From the NCBI RefSeq assembly GCF_016820635.1, contig NZ_WSFU01000108.1, forward strand, positions 1 to 53,888: a stretch of DNA of 53,888 nt, in the 5' to 3' direction. Under the pieces are notes generated by a model. It was not told the origin of the DNA, searched no databases, and was given only the letters and a program-made list of their open reading frames with translations. Positions 26,952 to 35,329 of this stretch are shown here, one piece after another. This stretch comes from Anaeromonas gelatinilytica (GTDB lineage Bacteria; Bacillota; Clostridia; Tissierellales; SIT17). A program made the position numbers and the translations under genes. Every line of letters starts with the position of its first letter. Within the stretch, counting starts at the first letter, position 1.

Positions 26952-28340
26952 CTAAAATGGTCCATAATTAATAATAACTGACAATGCTACAAATACTGCT
27001 CCTATTGCTGTCCAAATCAGGAATAATGGTAACATCCATTTTGCCCATTTCTCCCAAGTAATACCACCTATAGCTATCGCAGCCATAAAATATCCAGATG
27101 TAGGAGAAATTACATTTGAAAATCCATCTCCTAATTGAAACGCTAATACAGATGTTTGTCTAGTTATCCCAACAACATCTGACATAGGTGCCATTATCGG
27201 CATAGATACTGCGGCCTGACCACTTCCTGATGGAACAAATATATTCATTAAACTTTGAACGAGAAACATTCCTATTCCACTTAATGTAGAAGGTAAACCT
27301 TGAACAAGAGTAGCCATTCCATTAATTATAGTATCTAATATTCTTCCCTCTTCTAATACTACCATAATAGATGTAGCTAATCCAATTACCAAAGCTCCAT
27401 ATACTAACTCCTTAGCACCATTTACAAATTCCTCTCCTATCTCATTTATGCCCAAACCTCCAGCTATACCAGCTAATATTCCTATTATTAAAAAAGTAGC
27501 TGTGAGCTCTGTTATATAAAATTCTAATTTAATTACTCCAAAAGCCAATATTCCCATTCCAACTACTAAAATCCCTAATACTAATTTATGTCTAGTATTA
27601 AATTCTGGTAAGTTATCAATATTAAGATTTTCTTGTTTTATCTTATCTTGCTCATAAGTAGGAGATAATTCAGGCTTTTTCTGTATTTTACTAGCATATC
27701 TATATACATATATTATTGTAACACCTAAAATTGCAGCATAAACTATTAATCTAAATTCTATTCCAGAAAACAAAGGCAATCCTGCTATACCTTGAGCTAT
27801 ACCCACAGTAAAAGGATTTAAAAATGCTCCAGCAAATCCAGCACCTGCTCCTAAAAGTACCATTGCAGTACCAGTAACACTATCAAATCCCAATGCTAAG
27901 GCAAGAGATATTACAATTGGATAGAAGGGTAACATCTCTTCTGCTGAACCTAACATTGCTCCTGCTAAAGAAAATATAAACATTACAACTGGTATAATTA
28001 ATTTTTCTTTACCCTTCATAGCAATTACTGCTTTCCCTATACCAGCATCTATTGCTCCTGTAGATTGAAGTATTCCAAAAGAACCCCCTATCATAAGTAC
28101 AAAGAAAATTATATAGCCTGCACTCTCCATTCCTTGAGGTATTGCTTTAAATAAATCAAATGGTCCTACTGGATTACTTTCTACTTTATGAAAACTTTCT
28201 GGCACAACAAATATTCTTTCTGTATCTGGATCTTCTTCTCTATCAAATTCTCCTGCTGGCACTACATAAGTCAGGATTGCTGCAAAAATTATAATAAAAA
28301 ATAATAATGCATAAGTATGAGGTAATCTAAATTTTTTCAT
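26952..28340 (-). CDS. YfcC-family transporter
   Basis: Membrane transporter of 462 residues, about twelve membrane segments, in the YfcC/DcuC-like group (ion transporter superfamily). It starts MKKFRLPHTYALLFFIIIFA and has the conserved GSAEEMLPFYPIVISLALAL, GAGFAGAFLNPFTVGIAQGI and PSGSGQAAVSMPIMAPMSDV. Members are annotated as carriers of basic amino acids, short peptides or dicarboxylates, mostly untested. It lies 11 bases after an M20 peptidase gene, so it may bring in a peptide or N-acyl amino acid that the peptidase cleaves. Confidence 0.88.
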   Translation of the reverse strand: MKKFRLPHTYALLFFIIIFAAILTYVVPAGEFDREEDPDTERIFVVPESFHKVESNPVGPFDLFKAIPQGMESAGYIIFFVLMIGGSFGILQSTGAIDAGIGKAVIAMKGKEKLIIPVVMFIFSLAGAMLGSAEEMLPFYPIVISLALALGFDSVTGTAMVLLGAGAGFAGAFLNPFTVGIAQGIAGLPLFSGIEFRLIVYAAILGVTIIYVYRYASKIQKKPELSPTYEQDKIKQENLNIDNLPEFNTRHKLVLGILVVGMGILAFGVIKLEFYITELTATFLIIGILAGIAGGLGINEIGEEFVNGAKELVYGALVIGLATSIMVVLEEGRILDTIINGMATLVQGLPSTLSGIGMFLVQSLMNIFVPSGSGQAAVSMPIMAPMSDVVGITRQTSVLAFQLGDGFSNVISPTSGYFMAAIAIGGITWEKWAKWMLPLFLIWTAIGAVFVALSVIINYGPF

Positions 28341-28351
28341 GAAATTTTCTC

Positions 28352-29527
28352 CTATTTACAAATTTTTTCTATCAAATCAAAATATATTTCTGCTGCTTGA
28401 TATATCTCATCTATATCACAAAATTCATCATTAGCATGAGCTTGATTTATATTTCCTGGTCCTAATATAATAGCCTCTGTATACCCATGATTACTTAATA
28501 ATGCAGCATCACTCCATGCTGGAAAAGCTACTGGTTTTCTCTTTTTTCCAGTAAATTTCTCTGTAGATTTCAATGCTTCTTTAACTAATATATGATTCTT
28601 ATCTATACTATGGGGAGTATTTATCATAGAAGCAGTAAATTCTCTTAATGCTCTTATCTCATATTCTCCTCCTGTCCTTGCTACTGCTCTTTTAGCTAAA
28701 TCCTCTAATTCTTCATGAACAGATTCTAATGTTTCACTTGGAAGCCACCTTCTATCTATTTTTAGTACACATTTATCTGGAACAATATTAGGATCATCTC
28801 CCCCATCTATAACACCTACATTTACTGTTCCATTACCTAATAAATCAAATTTTCTATTTTCTAATATTTCTGAAAATTCTTCATATATTAAACGATTAAA
28901 TTCTGAGGCAGTATATATAGCATTGATTCCTTCCTTAGGTTTACTTCCATGAGTCGATCTTCCTTTGAACATAATTTCTATCCATTCCATGCCTTTATGG
29001 GCAATAGATACATTTAATTCCGTAGGTTCTCCTATTACTGCCATCTTGGGATTAATGCCTTTCTTTATTAATCTCTCTGTACCTTTAGAACGTTCTTCTT
29101 CATCTATTACTCCTGCAAACATCACAGTTTTATCTAATTTCTGCCCGGATCTCTTCATAGCTACTATAGCTGCTAACATAGCTGTTATTCCCCCCTTCAT
29201 ATCAGCAGACCCTCTACCATAAAGTTTTCCATCCTTTATAAAAGGTTTAAAAGCATCATAATCCATATCAAATCCTGGTATTGTATCGATATGTCCATTA
29301 AACATTAATTCTATATCATCAGTATTTCCTCGTAATTTCCCATATACATTAGGTCTATTTTTCTCTATTATATCTACCTCATTTTCAATGTCTTCCTTAT
29401 CCAATAACGCATGAATATATTCTGCAACCTTTGATTCCTTTATTTCTGTATCCTTATGTCCTTCAATAGATACCAAATCTTGAACAATTTTAATTATCTC
29501 TTTTTTGCTAATAAAATCTTTTAACAT
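28352..29527 (-). CDS. M20-family metallopeptidase (ArgE/DapE-like)
   Basis: Zinc-dependent M20 amidohydrolase, 391 residues. Metal ligands and catalytic residues appear in order: MFNGHIDTIPG (His and Asp), YGRGSADMKGG (Asp), GVIDEEERSKGTERL (catalytic Glu pair), VIGEPTELNVSIAHKG, and a C-terminal His in GPGNINQAHANDEF. Such enzymes cut acyl or dipeptide bonds, for example in acetylornithine, succinyl-diaminopimelate or dipeptides. The start at 29527 is set by GGGAGG eight bases upstream, ignoring a longer ORF. It is the first gene of the operon, and a candidate ArsR operator lies just upstream. Substrate unknown. Confidence 0.88.
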   Translation of the reverse strand: MLKDFISKKEIIKIVQDLVSIEGHKDTEIKESKVAEYIHALLDKEDIENEVDIIEKNRPNVYGKLRGNTDDIELMFNGHIDTIPGFDMDYDAFKPFIKDGKLYGRGSADMKGGITAMLAAIVAMKRSGQKLDKTVMFAGVIDEEERSKGTERLIKKGINPKMAVIGEPTELNVSIAHKGMEWIEIMFKGRSTHGSKPKEGINAIYTASEFNRLIYEEFSEILENRKFDLLGNGTVNVGVIDGGDDPNIVPDKCVLKIDRRWLPSETLESVHEELEDLAKRAVARTGGEYEIRALREFTASMINTPHSIDKNHILVKEALKSTEKFTGKKRKPVAFPAWSDAALLSNHGYTEAIILGPGNINQAHANDEFCDIDEIYQAAEIYFDLIEKICK

Positions 29528-29549
29528 AGTATTTTTCCTCCCAATAGTG

Positions 29550-29569
29550 TATATGTTTACACATATCAA
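29550..29569 (-). promoter_or_regulatory. Shared motif (ArsR operator?) before the M20 peptidase gene
   Basis: Minus strand TTGATATGTGTAAACATATA. Its core ATATGT-TTAC-ACATAT is a perfect 6-4-6 inverted repeat. The same 20-base motif with two or three changes stands before the other YfcC operon. A TTGACA at 29589-29594 would place it over the -10 region. Confidence 0.6.
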
Positions 29570-29637
29570 TTCAATTGTTAAAGCTATATGTCAACTATTC
29601 TAGTTCATAACACATTAATCCCTCCCTTTTATTTTTT

Positions 29638-29669
29638 ATAAGTTCATATGTTTAAAATAATGAACTTAT
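29638..29669. other. Inverted repeat between arsR-type gene and M20 gene
   Basis: ATAAGTTCAT and ATGAACTTAT pair with a 12-base loop. The loop contains ATATGTTTA, the left half of the candidate ArsR motif. On the minus strand it is followed by AAAAAA, so it is a poor terminator; an extra operator is possible. Confidence 0.4.
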
Positions 29670-29697
29670 TTATTATATATATACCCTTTTAAAAATA

Positions 29698-29982
29698 TTA
29701 ATAACTAATAAATCCTAAAATTGATTGAGCTAAAGAAGTAAGAACATAATTATTCACTGAATAAAAGGTTTCCTTCCCTTCTTTTCTTGATTCTACTATC
29801 CTAGCTCTTTTAAGTATCTGAAGATGATGAGATATAGTAGGCCTAGAAACCTTAGAGTTTTGAGCAATTTCATTTACATTCATTTCTCTATTTCCTAATA
29901 ACTTTAATATATCTATTCTAGTTTCATCGGCTAAAGCTTTCAATATTTCTATATCTATATCATTGTTATTAAATCCTATCAT
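29698..29982 (-). CDS. ArsR-family helix-turn-helix regulator
   Basis: Small winged-helix repressor, 94 residues, of the ArsR/SmtB family. It has the opening ILKALADETRIDILKLLGNR and the recognition helix region IAQNSKVSRPTISHHLQILK, and lacks the usual Cys-rich metal sites (no cysteine at all), so it probably senses something other than metal. It is 24 bases after a YfcC transporter gene and upstream of the M20-YfcC operon. Matching motifs before both operons suggest that it regulates both. Confidence 0.88.
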   Translation of the reverse strand: MIGFNNNDIDIEILKALADETRIDILKLLGNREMNVNEIAQNSKVSRPTISHHLQILKRARIVESRKEGKETFYSVNNYVLTSLAQSILGFISY

Positions 29983-30006
29983 ATTTTTACTCCTAATAAA
30001 TTCATT

Positions 30007-31383
30007 TTAAAATGGTCCATATCCTATTATACTAGAAATTATCAATAATATACAACCCTCTATAAACCATATTATAAATAAAGGTATAAACCATTTAACC
30101 CATTTTTTCCATGTTATACCACCTATAGTCAATGCCGCCATAAAATATCCCGACGTGGGAGCTATTACATTAGTAAATCCATCACCAAATTGAAATGCTA
30201 ATACAGCAGTTTGTCTAGTTATTCCAGATAAATCTGCCACATTCTTCATTATAGGCATAGTTACTGCAGCCTGCCCACTTCCAGAAGTAATAAATAAATC
30301 TATTATAGTCTGACTAATAAACATACCTATAATTCCAGCTAATGATCCAATTCCCTTTATTGATTCAGCTAAGATGTATATTATAGTATCCATTATTTGC
30401 CCTGTTTCCATTACCGTCATTACAGATTTAGCAAGACCTATTATCAATGCTCCGTATACCTGATTAGAAGATCCTTTCATAAATTCTGATACAATTCTAC
30501 CAGAACTAAAACCTCCTAATAATCCTGAAACTATACCCATTAATAAAAAAGTAGTTGAAATTTCAGTAATATAAAAATCAAATCTTATTATTCCTACTAA
30601 CAGAAATATAAGTGATAAAATTAAAACTAAAATAACTCTCATATCTTTTTTATCTAATTTAATTTGATCATTTATACTTAAATTTCTATTAGAATCATAT
30701 TTTTCATCTAAAGCTAATTTTCTTCCTTTTATTTTTGTTCCATATCTATATACAAAAATAATAGCAGTAGATAAAAATACTACATAAGAAATAATCCTTA
30801 TAGAAATACCTGAAAATAAAGGTAATTCTGACACATTTTGAGCTATACCGGTAGTAAAAGGATTTAACACTCCAGCCACAAATCCAGAACCAGTTCCTAG
30901 TAAAATCATTACGACTCCAGTAAGTTTATCAAATCCTAATGCTAAAGATAAACTTATAATCATAGTATAAAAAGGTAATGCTTCCTCTGCGGTACCAAAC
31001 ACTGTTCCAGCTAAGGAAAATGCTATCATTATCAATGGAATTACATTCTTTTCCTTACCTTTATATCTTATTACTATATCTTTTATTATTCTATTAATAG
31101 TTCCAGTAGCATTTATAATACCAAGACTACCTCCTGCAATTAATACAAATACTATTATATTTCCTGATTGCATCATACCTTCAGGGATAGAATTGAATAT
31201 ATCAAATACCGAAAGAGAAGATTTTTCAGTCCTTGTATAACTATCTGGAACAACATAAGTAATACCTGTCTCTTCATCTATATATCTTTCATAAGTACCT
31301 GATGGAATTATATAAGACATTAAACCCATTATTATTATTATTATAAATAAAAGCACATATGAATTAGGTATCCTATTAGTCAT
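30007..31383 (-). CDS. YfcC-family transporter (second copy)
   Basis: Paralogue of the transporter at 26952-28340, 458 residues, about twelve membrane segments. Shared segments are GTAEEALPFYTMIISLSLAL, PFTTGIAQNVSELPLFSGIS and SGSGQAAVTMPIMKNVADLS, in the same order and at the same spacing. The start at 31383 follows GGAGGAGTTATT, eleven codons into a longer ORF. It is paired with the ArsR gene, while its sister is paired with an M20 peptidase; substrates may be related. Two paralogues in a row suggest duplication with later divergence. Confidence 0.87.
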   Translation of the reverse strand: MTNRIPNSYVLLFIIIIIMGLMSYIIPSGTYERYIDEETGITYVVPDSYTRTEKSSLSVFDIFNSIPEGMMQSGNIIVFVLIAGGSLGIINATGTINRIIKDIVIRYKGKEKNVIPLIMIAFSLAGTVFGTAEEALPFYTMIISLSLALGFDKLTGVVMILLGTGSGFVAGVLNPFTTGIAQNVSELPLFSGISIRIISYVVFLSTAIIFVYRYGTKIKGRKLALDEKYDSNRNLSINDQIKLDKKDMRVILVLILSLIFLLVGIIRFDFYITEISTTFLLMGIVSGLLGGFSSGRIVSEFMKGSSNQVYGALIIGLAKSVMTVMETGQIMDTIIYILAESIKGIGSLAGIIGMFISQTIIDLFITSGSGQAAVTMPIMKNVADLSGITRQTAVLAFQFGDGFTNVIAPTSGYFMAALTIGGITWKKWVKWFIPLFIIWFIEGCILLIISSIIGYGPF

Positions 31384-31404
31384 AATAACTCCTCCAAAAA
31401 ATAT

Positions 31405-31424
31405 TATAAGTTTATACATATCAA
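31405..31424 (-). promoter_or_regulatory. Shared motif (ArsR operator?) before the second YfcC gene
   Basis: Minus strand TTGATATGTATAAACTTATA, the partner of the motif at 29550-29569. A TATAAT-like element (31403-31408) overlaps its downstream end. No convincing -35 box. Confidence 0.55.
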
Positions 31425-31507
31425 CATATTATTTAATATTCTATATTAATTATAAAAATCCTTCTTATTTTTAAAAAAATCTGATAGTTTATTATTTCAC
31501 AAAAATA

Positions 31508-31525
31508 AGGCAGATTGCTCTGCCT
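31508..31525 (-). terminator. Intrinsic terminator of the flagellar operon end
   Basis: AGGCAGA and TCTGCCT with a 4-base loop, followed on the minus strand by TATTTTTG, just after the FliT-like gene. Confidence 0.85.
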
Positions 31526-31530
31526 CAAAA

Positions 31531-31998
31531 TTAATTTTTTGAATCTATAAAATATCCTTCAGTATTTGGAGCCTTATTATAATATTTATTAGTAGTAGTC
31601 TTGCCCCTTTTTACTTCCCTTAATTTTGTTTTTACATAATTAAATTTATTTTTCATATCTTCACTATTACTCTTGTCCAAATCTACTATTTTCATCATTT
31701 TATCATTACATTTGTTAGTTACTTCTTTAAGCCTTAATAGATACATCTTTTCTACATTTAATTCCATCAAATCTGTAACTTGATATTTTTCTTTAATATT
31801 ATTAAATATTTTTAGAAATTTATTATCTAGATTATCGACCTTTCCTATGACTTTTTCCTTATTATTTATTAGTCTATTTAACTTTTCTATATCCATAGCT
31901 TTAATAAGTTTCTTTTGAGCAATAGTTAATCTATAAAAATCATCTAATAAAATATTTTTATTTTCTAAAATCTGTATAAGCTTATTTATTTCTTCCAT
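31531..31998 (-). CDS. FliT-like flagellar chaperone
   Basis: Helical, charged protein of 155 residues with no membrane segment. Its place right after fliS (two bases away) and its coiled-coil-like first 110 residues fit the FliT/FlgN class of export chaperones, which hold FliD or FlgK before secretion. The last 25 residues are basic and probably disordered. Sequence similarity within this class is low, so the name rests mainly on gene order. It starts behind GAAGGG. Confidence 0.6.
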   Translation of the reverse strand: MEEINKLIQILENKNILLDDFYRLTIAQKKLIKAMDIEKLNRLINNKEKVIGKVDNLDNKFLKIFNNIKEKYQVTDLMELNVEKMYLLRLKEVTNKCNDKMMKIVDLDKSNSEDMKNKFNYVKTKLREVKRGKTTTNKYYNKAPNTEGYFIDSKN

Positions 31999-31999
31999 A

Positions 32000-32380
32000 C
32001 TATTTTCCCTTCTTAGCTAATTTCATAGCTTGTTGCCAAGTATCTTTTAATTCTTTAGCCATACCATATATTTCATTTAAAATTTCTACATCTTTACCTA
32101 TATTAGCCTCTATTAATCTTCTATTCATATAATCATATAATTGATATAAACTTTCTCCTACTTCATAATTTCTATCTACAGTAGCCATAAACTCATTTAT
32201 AATATTTTGGGCTTTTAAATTACTATTATGAGATTTTTCTGCATTTCTTTCTTCAGCAAATATAATTGCTTCCTTTATAAATCTCATACATCCCTCATAA
32301 AGTTTGAGAGTAAGTTCTTCTGGAGATGATGTCATTATTGAATTATTTTGATATTGTGAATATGGATTCTGCATTGTCAC
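32000..32380 (-). CDS. fliS: Flagellin export chaperone FliS
   Basis: Cytoplasmic four-helix chaperone, 126 residues, that binds the C-terminus of flagellin and keeps it unpolymerised until export. It shows the family pattern NPYSQYQNNSIMTSSPEELT, LKLYEGCMRFIKEAIIFAEE and LYDYMNRRLIEANI. A GTG start six bases after GGAGGAG is used; an ATG two codons later is possible. It sits between flaG and a FliT-like gene. Confidence 0.93.
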   Translation of the reverse strand: MTMQNPYSQYQNNSIMTSSPEELTLKLYEGCMRFIKEAIIFAEERNAEKSHNSNLKAQNIINEFMATVDRNYEVGESLYQLYDYMNRRLIEANIGKDVEILNEIYGMAKELKDTWQQAMKLAKKGK

Positions 32381-32418
32381 AACTATCTCCTCCTAATATA
32401 TAAATCAATATAATTTTT

Positions 32419-32790
32419 TCAAATTTTTTCGTCAACTATAAGCCCCGCTAGTTCCCACATTTTCCCTATCATATCTAATATCTTCTCTGGTGGTATTTCT
32501 CGTATTATTTCTTCTGTTTCTGTATCTACTAATTTGACCATAATAGTCTTAGTTTGTTCATGAACTGAATATTCAAGCTTCCTGTCATAAAGTTTTAAAC
32601 TCTCATTAGATGCATTAATAGCATGTATCAATTCATCTTCGCTAACCTTTTTTTCCCCTTGAAGACCACTTTCTGATGTTATTTTTACAGTTTTTATTTG
32701 TTCTTCTTGTTTGTTTTGAGGATTTACTTCTTCACTAATACTTCCTCCAATATTAACCATTTGTGAACCCACTATTCCTTCAATGGACAT
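32419..32790 (-). CDS. flaG: FlaG-family flagellar protein
   Basis: Protein of 123 residues with a variable N-terminal half and the FlaG domain at the C-terminus: YSVHEQTKTIMVKLVDTETE followed by EIIREIPPEKILDMIGKMWE. FlaG is linked to filament length control in other bacteria; its mechanism is unclear. It starts behind AGGGGG and lies between fliD and fliS, the usual position. Confidence 0.88.
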   Translation of the reverse strand: MSIEGIVGSQMVNIGGSISEEVNPQNKQEEQIKTVKITSESGLQGEKKVSEDELIHAINASNESLKLYDRKLEYSVHEQTKTIMVKLVDTETEEIIREIPPEKILDMIGKMWELAGLIVDEKI

Positions 32791-32816
32791 TGTTCATACC
32801 CCCTTAATTAAACTCC

Positions 32817-35258
32817 TTATCCGAATTGTTGATTTAGCCACCCAGATTGTGCATTCATTTGTTGAATTGCTTTCTCCATCTTAGCAAACATACTATAATA
32901 ATAATTTTCTTTATCTGTTAATTCTTTAAGTAAAGTAGTTATTCTACCTTCATAATCTTCAATTTTTTCGCTTAACATATTATCAGTATCTGATATATCT
33001 CCTTCGATTCCAGCTTTTTCTAATAATCTACCTTTATTACCATATTCATCTCTGGTAGTTCTAATATTATCGTTTAAAATATCATTCAATCGTTCTGCTA
33101 TTCCTTCACTTTTATATCTTTCTCCTCTATTCGATGTATCATCATAACTTACCGTAGAATCCTTAGTAAATAAGGCTATTACATCTTCAGGTCTATCATT
33201 AAGTGCATCTCTTAATTTTGTTTCATCAATAACTAATTTTCCCTTATCTAAATAATTTGAACTAGTTTTTATTCCAATTTCATAAAGATTTAAATCTACT
33301 CCTTCTACATCATCATATAAAGCTCTTCGCATATCATATGTTATTTTTTGCACAATAGAATCACTTCTTAATATTCCACTTTTTGATTTTTCTTCCCACA
33401 ATTCAATTTCTTTTTCACTCATTTCCTTCTTCTCTTCGTCAGTAAGTGGTCTATAATCTCTATATCTTTTTTCACTTAAACTCACATTGATTTTATCAAT
33501 CATTTCATTATATTGTTTTACAAATTCTTTTATTTTTTCAATAGCCTCATCAGGATTAGAATTAATAGATATATCAATATCTCCAACTACTTCTTGTTTC
33601 AATGTATATTCTACACCATCTATTGTAAATTCATTTTTACTTCTAGTTGTAGAAACTCCATTAAAATTAAATGAAGCATCTTGTGCATCTTGATCTTTCA
33701 CTAAACCTAAAACTTCACCTAAAAAATTACCTGAATCATCATTAATAGTTACATCATTCATTAATCCAGTTTCTTTTGACTCTAATTGAAACTCATCGGT
33801 TACACTATTATATCTTAACTTTACTCCTACATCACTAGAATTTACAGCTTCTATAATATCTTTCATAGTATCTGTATCACTAAATGTAAATTTTTCATCA
33901 TTTATAGTAAAAGATATCTCATTATCAACAAAGTTAATATTTTGAGTAAATTTAGCATCTTTAAGCTGATCATTTAAATTCAATGTATTTGTCTGTCCTA
34001 CTTCAAATCCCAAATCATTTACTATAGTTTCAGTACTATTAGAAATCTTTATCTCTTCTCCATTAGTTCCTATAAAAGAAAGTTTTCCATCTAAAACAGT
34101 GGCAGTAATTGAACCATGAGAAAGTTGAGAATTTATTTCTGTAACTAAACTTGAAACATCCTCAAAGTCACTGTCTAAATCTATATGATAATCAACTCCA
34201 TCGATATTAATATTAAACTCTTTTCCTATCTCAGATATATCCATATTTGGAGTAGCTTCTAATGGTTTAATTTTAGAACCATTTTTTAAACCTAGTTTCT
34301 TTATTACGTCATCTGTTTCTCCACTATTAAATGTTATTTCATCAGACGTATTATAAGATATAAATTTCAATGAATCTTCATCATTAGTCACTTTAATCTT
34401 ATTTGCTCCTAATGCTGCATCAATATCATCCTGTAATTGTGTGGTAAACTCATCGATATCATTAGCATTAATATCAATAGCTATATCAGTTTCTATATCA
34501 TTAATATCTACTTTTATATTTCCACTAAAAGTTATAGGATTTGTGAAATCTCTCTTAGACCCTAAAATAGAATTCGACTGATTATTATTAAATCCTAAAT
34601 CTGATACATATCTATGAGGTGTACTTTTTATTTGTAAATCATGACCTACAGAATCAATTTGAATATTTCCTCCATTATCTGATAATACAATATTTCCAGC
34701 TCCAAACGCTTTATCTAATTTTACCTGTAAGTCTTCTATTAATTTAGTTGTAGTTTCTGATGAATAATCTTTATCTAAAGTTATAGTTTTTTCTACACCA
34801 TCAAGACTAATATTAAAGCTTTTTCCTTCCTTTAAATTATCTTTATTCAAATTTGTACCAATCATATTAGAAATATTTTTAGTATCATCTGTACTCCATA
34901 TAGCCTTTTTAGCTAATATAATATCACTTATAGTATAATTTCCTGGAGAAGCACTCCCAGTAGGATTTATACTTATAGCACTTGTATCTACACCATTCAT
35001 TTTTATAATAGATTCAAAAGTAGAAAAAGCAGATGTAGTTCTAAAGTTTGTAGAAGGTTTTAAAAAATTAAAATATTCATCTTGAAACCCTCTAAGCATA
35101 TTTGCAACATCTCTATATGCATCCCTCTTCCACTCTGTGTAAGTTTTTTCTTGTTTTACTCTATTTACTTTCATTTTCTCGGCTTCCATCATTTTTTCTA
35201 TCATACTTTCAGTATCTACACCTGATGCTAACCCTGTTATCCTTAACATATCGCTCAT
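32817..35258 (-). CDS. fliD: Flagellar cap protein FliD with three tandem inserted repeats
   Basis: Filament cap (hook-associated protein 2) that guides flagellin assembly at the tip. At 813 residues it is far longer than usual (about 450-550). The N-terminal FliD domain begins LRITGLASGVDTESMIEKMM, and the C-terminal domain ends with YYYSMFAKMEKAIQQMNAQS. Between them, residues about 146-430 form three repeats of roughly 85-100 residues, each with a strand like FNISLDGVEKTITLD, a helix and a closing LGF or LGL. These are probably surface domains. It has its own sigma-D promoter upstream. Confidence 0.93.
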   Translation of the reverse strand: MSDMLRITGLASGVDTESMIEKMMEAEKMKVNRVKQEKTYTEWKRDAYRDVANMLRGFQDEYFNFLKPSTNFRTTSAFSTFESIIKMNGVDTSAISINPTGSASPGNYTISDIILAKKAIWSTDDTKNISNMIGTNLNKDNLKEGKSFNISLDGVEKTITLDKDYSSETTTKLIEDLQVKLDKAFGAGNIVLSDNGGNIQIDSVGHDLQIKSTPHRYVSDLGFNNNQSNSILGSKRDFTNPITFSGNIKVDINDIETDIAIDINANDIDEFTTQLQDDIDAALGANKIKVTNDEDSLKFISYNTSDEITFNSGETDDVIKKLGLKNGSKIKPLEATPNMDISEIGKEFNINIDGVDYHIDLDSDFEDVSSLVTEINSQLSHGSITATVLDGKLSFIGTNGEEIKISNSTETIVNDLGFEVGQTNTLNLNDQLKDAKFTQNINFVDNEISFTINDEKFTFSDTDTMKDIIEAVNSSDVGVKLRYNSVTDEFQLESKETGLMNDVTINDDSGNFLGEVLGLVKDQDAQDASFNFNGVSTTRSKNEFTIDGVEYTLKQEVVGDIDISINSNPDEAIEKIKEFVKQYNEMIDKINVSLSEKRYRDYRPLTDEEKKEMSEKEIELWEEKSKSGILRSDSIVQKITYDMRRALYDDVEGVDLNLYEIGIKTSSNYLDKGKLVIDETKLRDALNDRPEDVIALFTKDSTVSYDDTSNRGERYKSEGIAERLNDILNDNIRTTRDEYGNKGRLLEKAGIEGDISDTDNMLSEKIEDYEGRITTLLKELTDKENYYYSMFAKMEKAIQQMNAQSGWLNQQFG

Positions 35259-35298
35259 TAAATCATCGCCTCCAATATAATTTCCATTCCTAAATAAA

Positions 35299-35325
35299 TT
35301 ATCGACAAAAAATACGATTTCTTTA
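35299..35325 (-). promoter_or_regulatory. Sigma-D promoter of fliD
   Basis: Minus strand TAAA (35322-35325), 15-base spacer, GTCGATAA (35299-35306), one change from the sigma-28 consensus GCCGATAA. Confidence 0.75.
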
Positions 35326-35329
35326 GTTT

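Noticed and set aside
29595-29615. Six-codon leader peptide behind a strong GGGAGGG
   Set aside because: It lies upstream of the TTGACA of the following gene and has no run of regulatory codons; probably chance.
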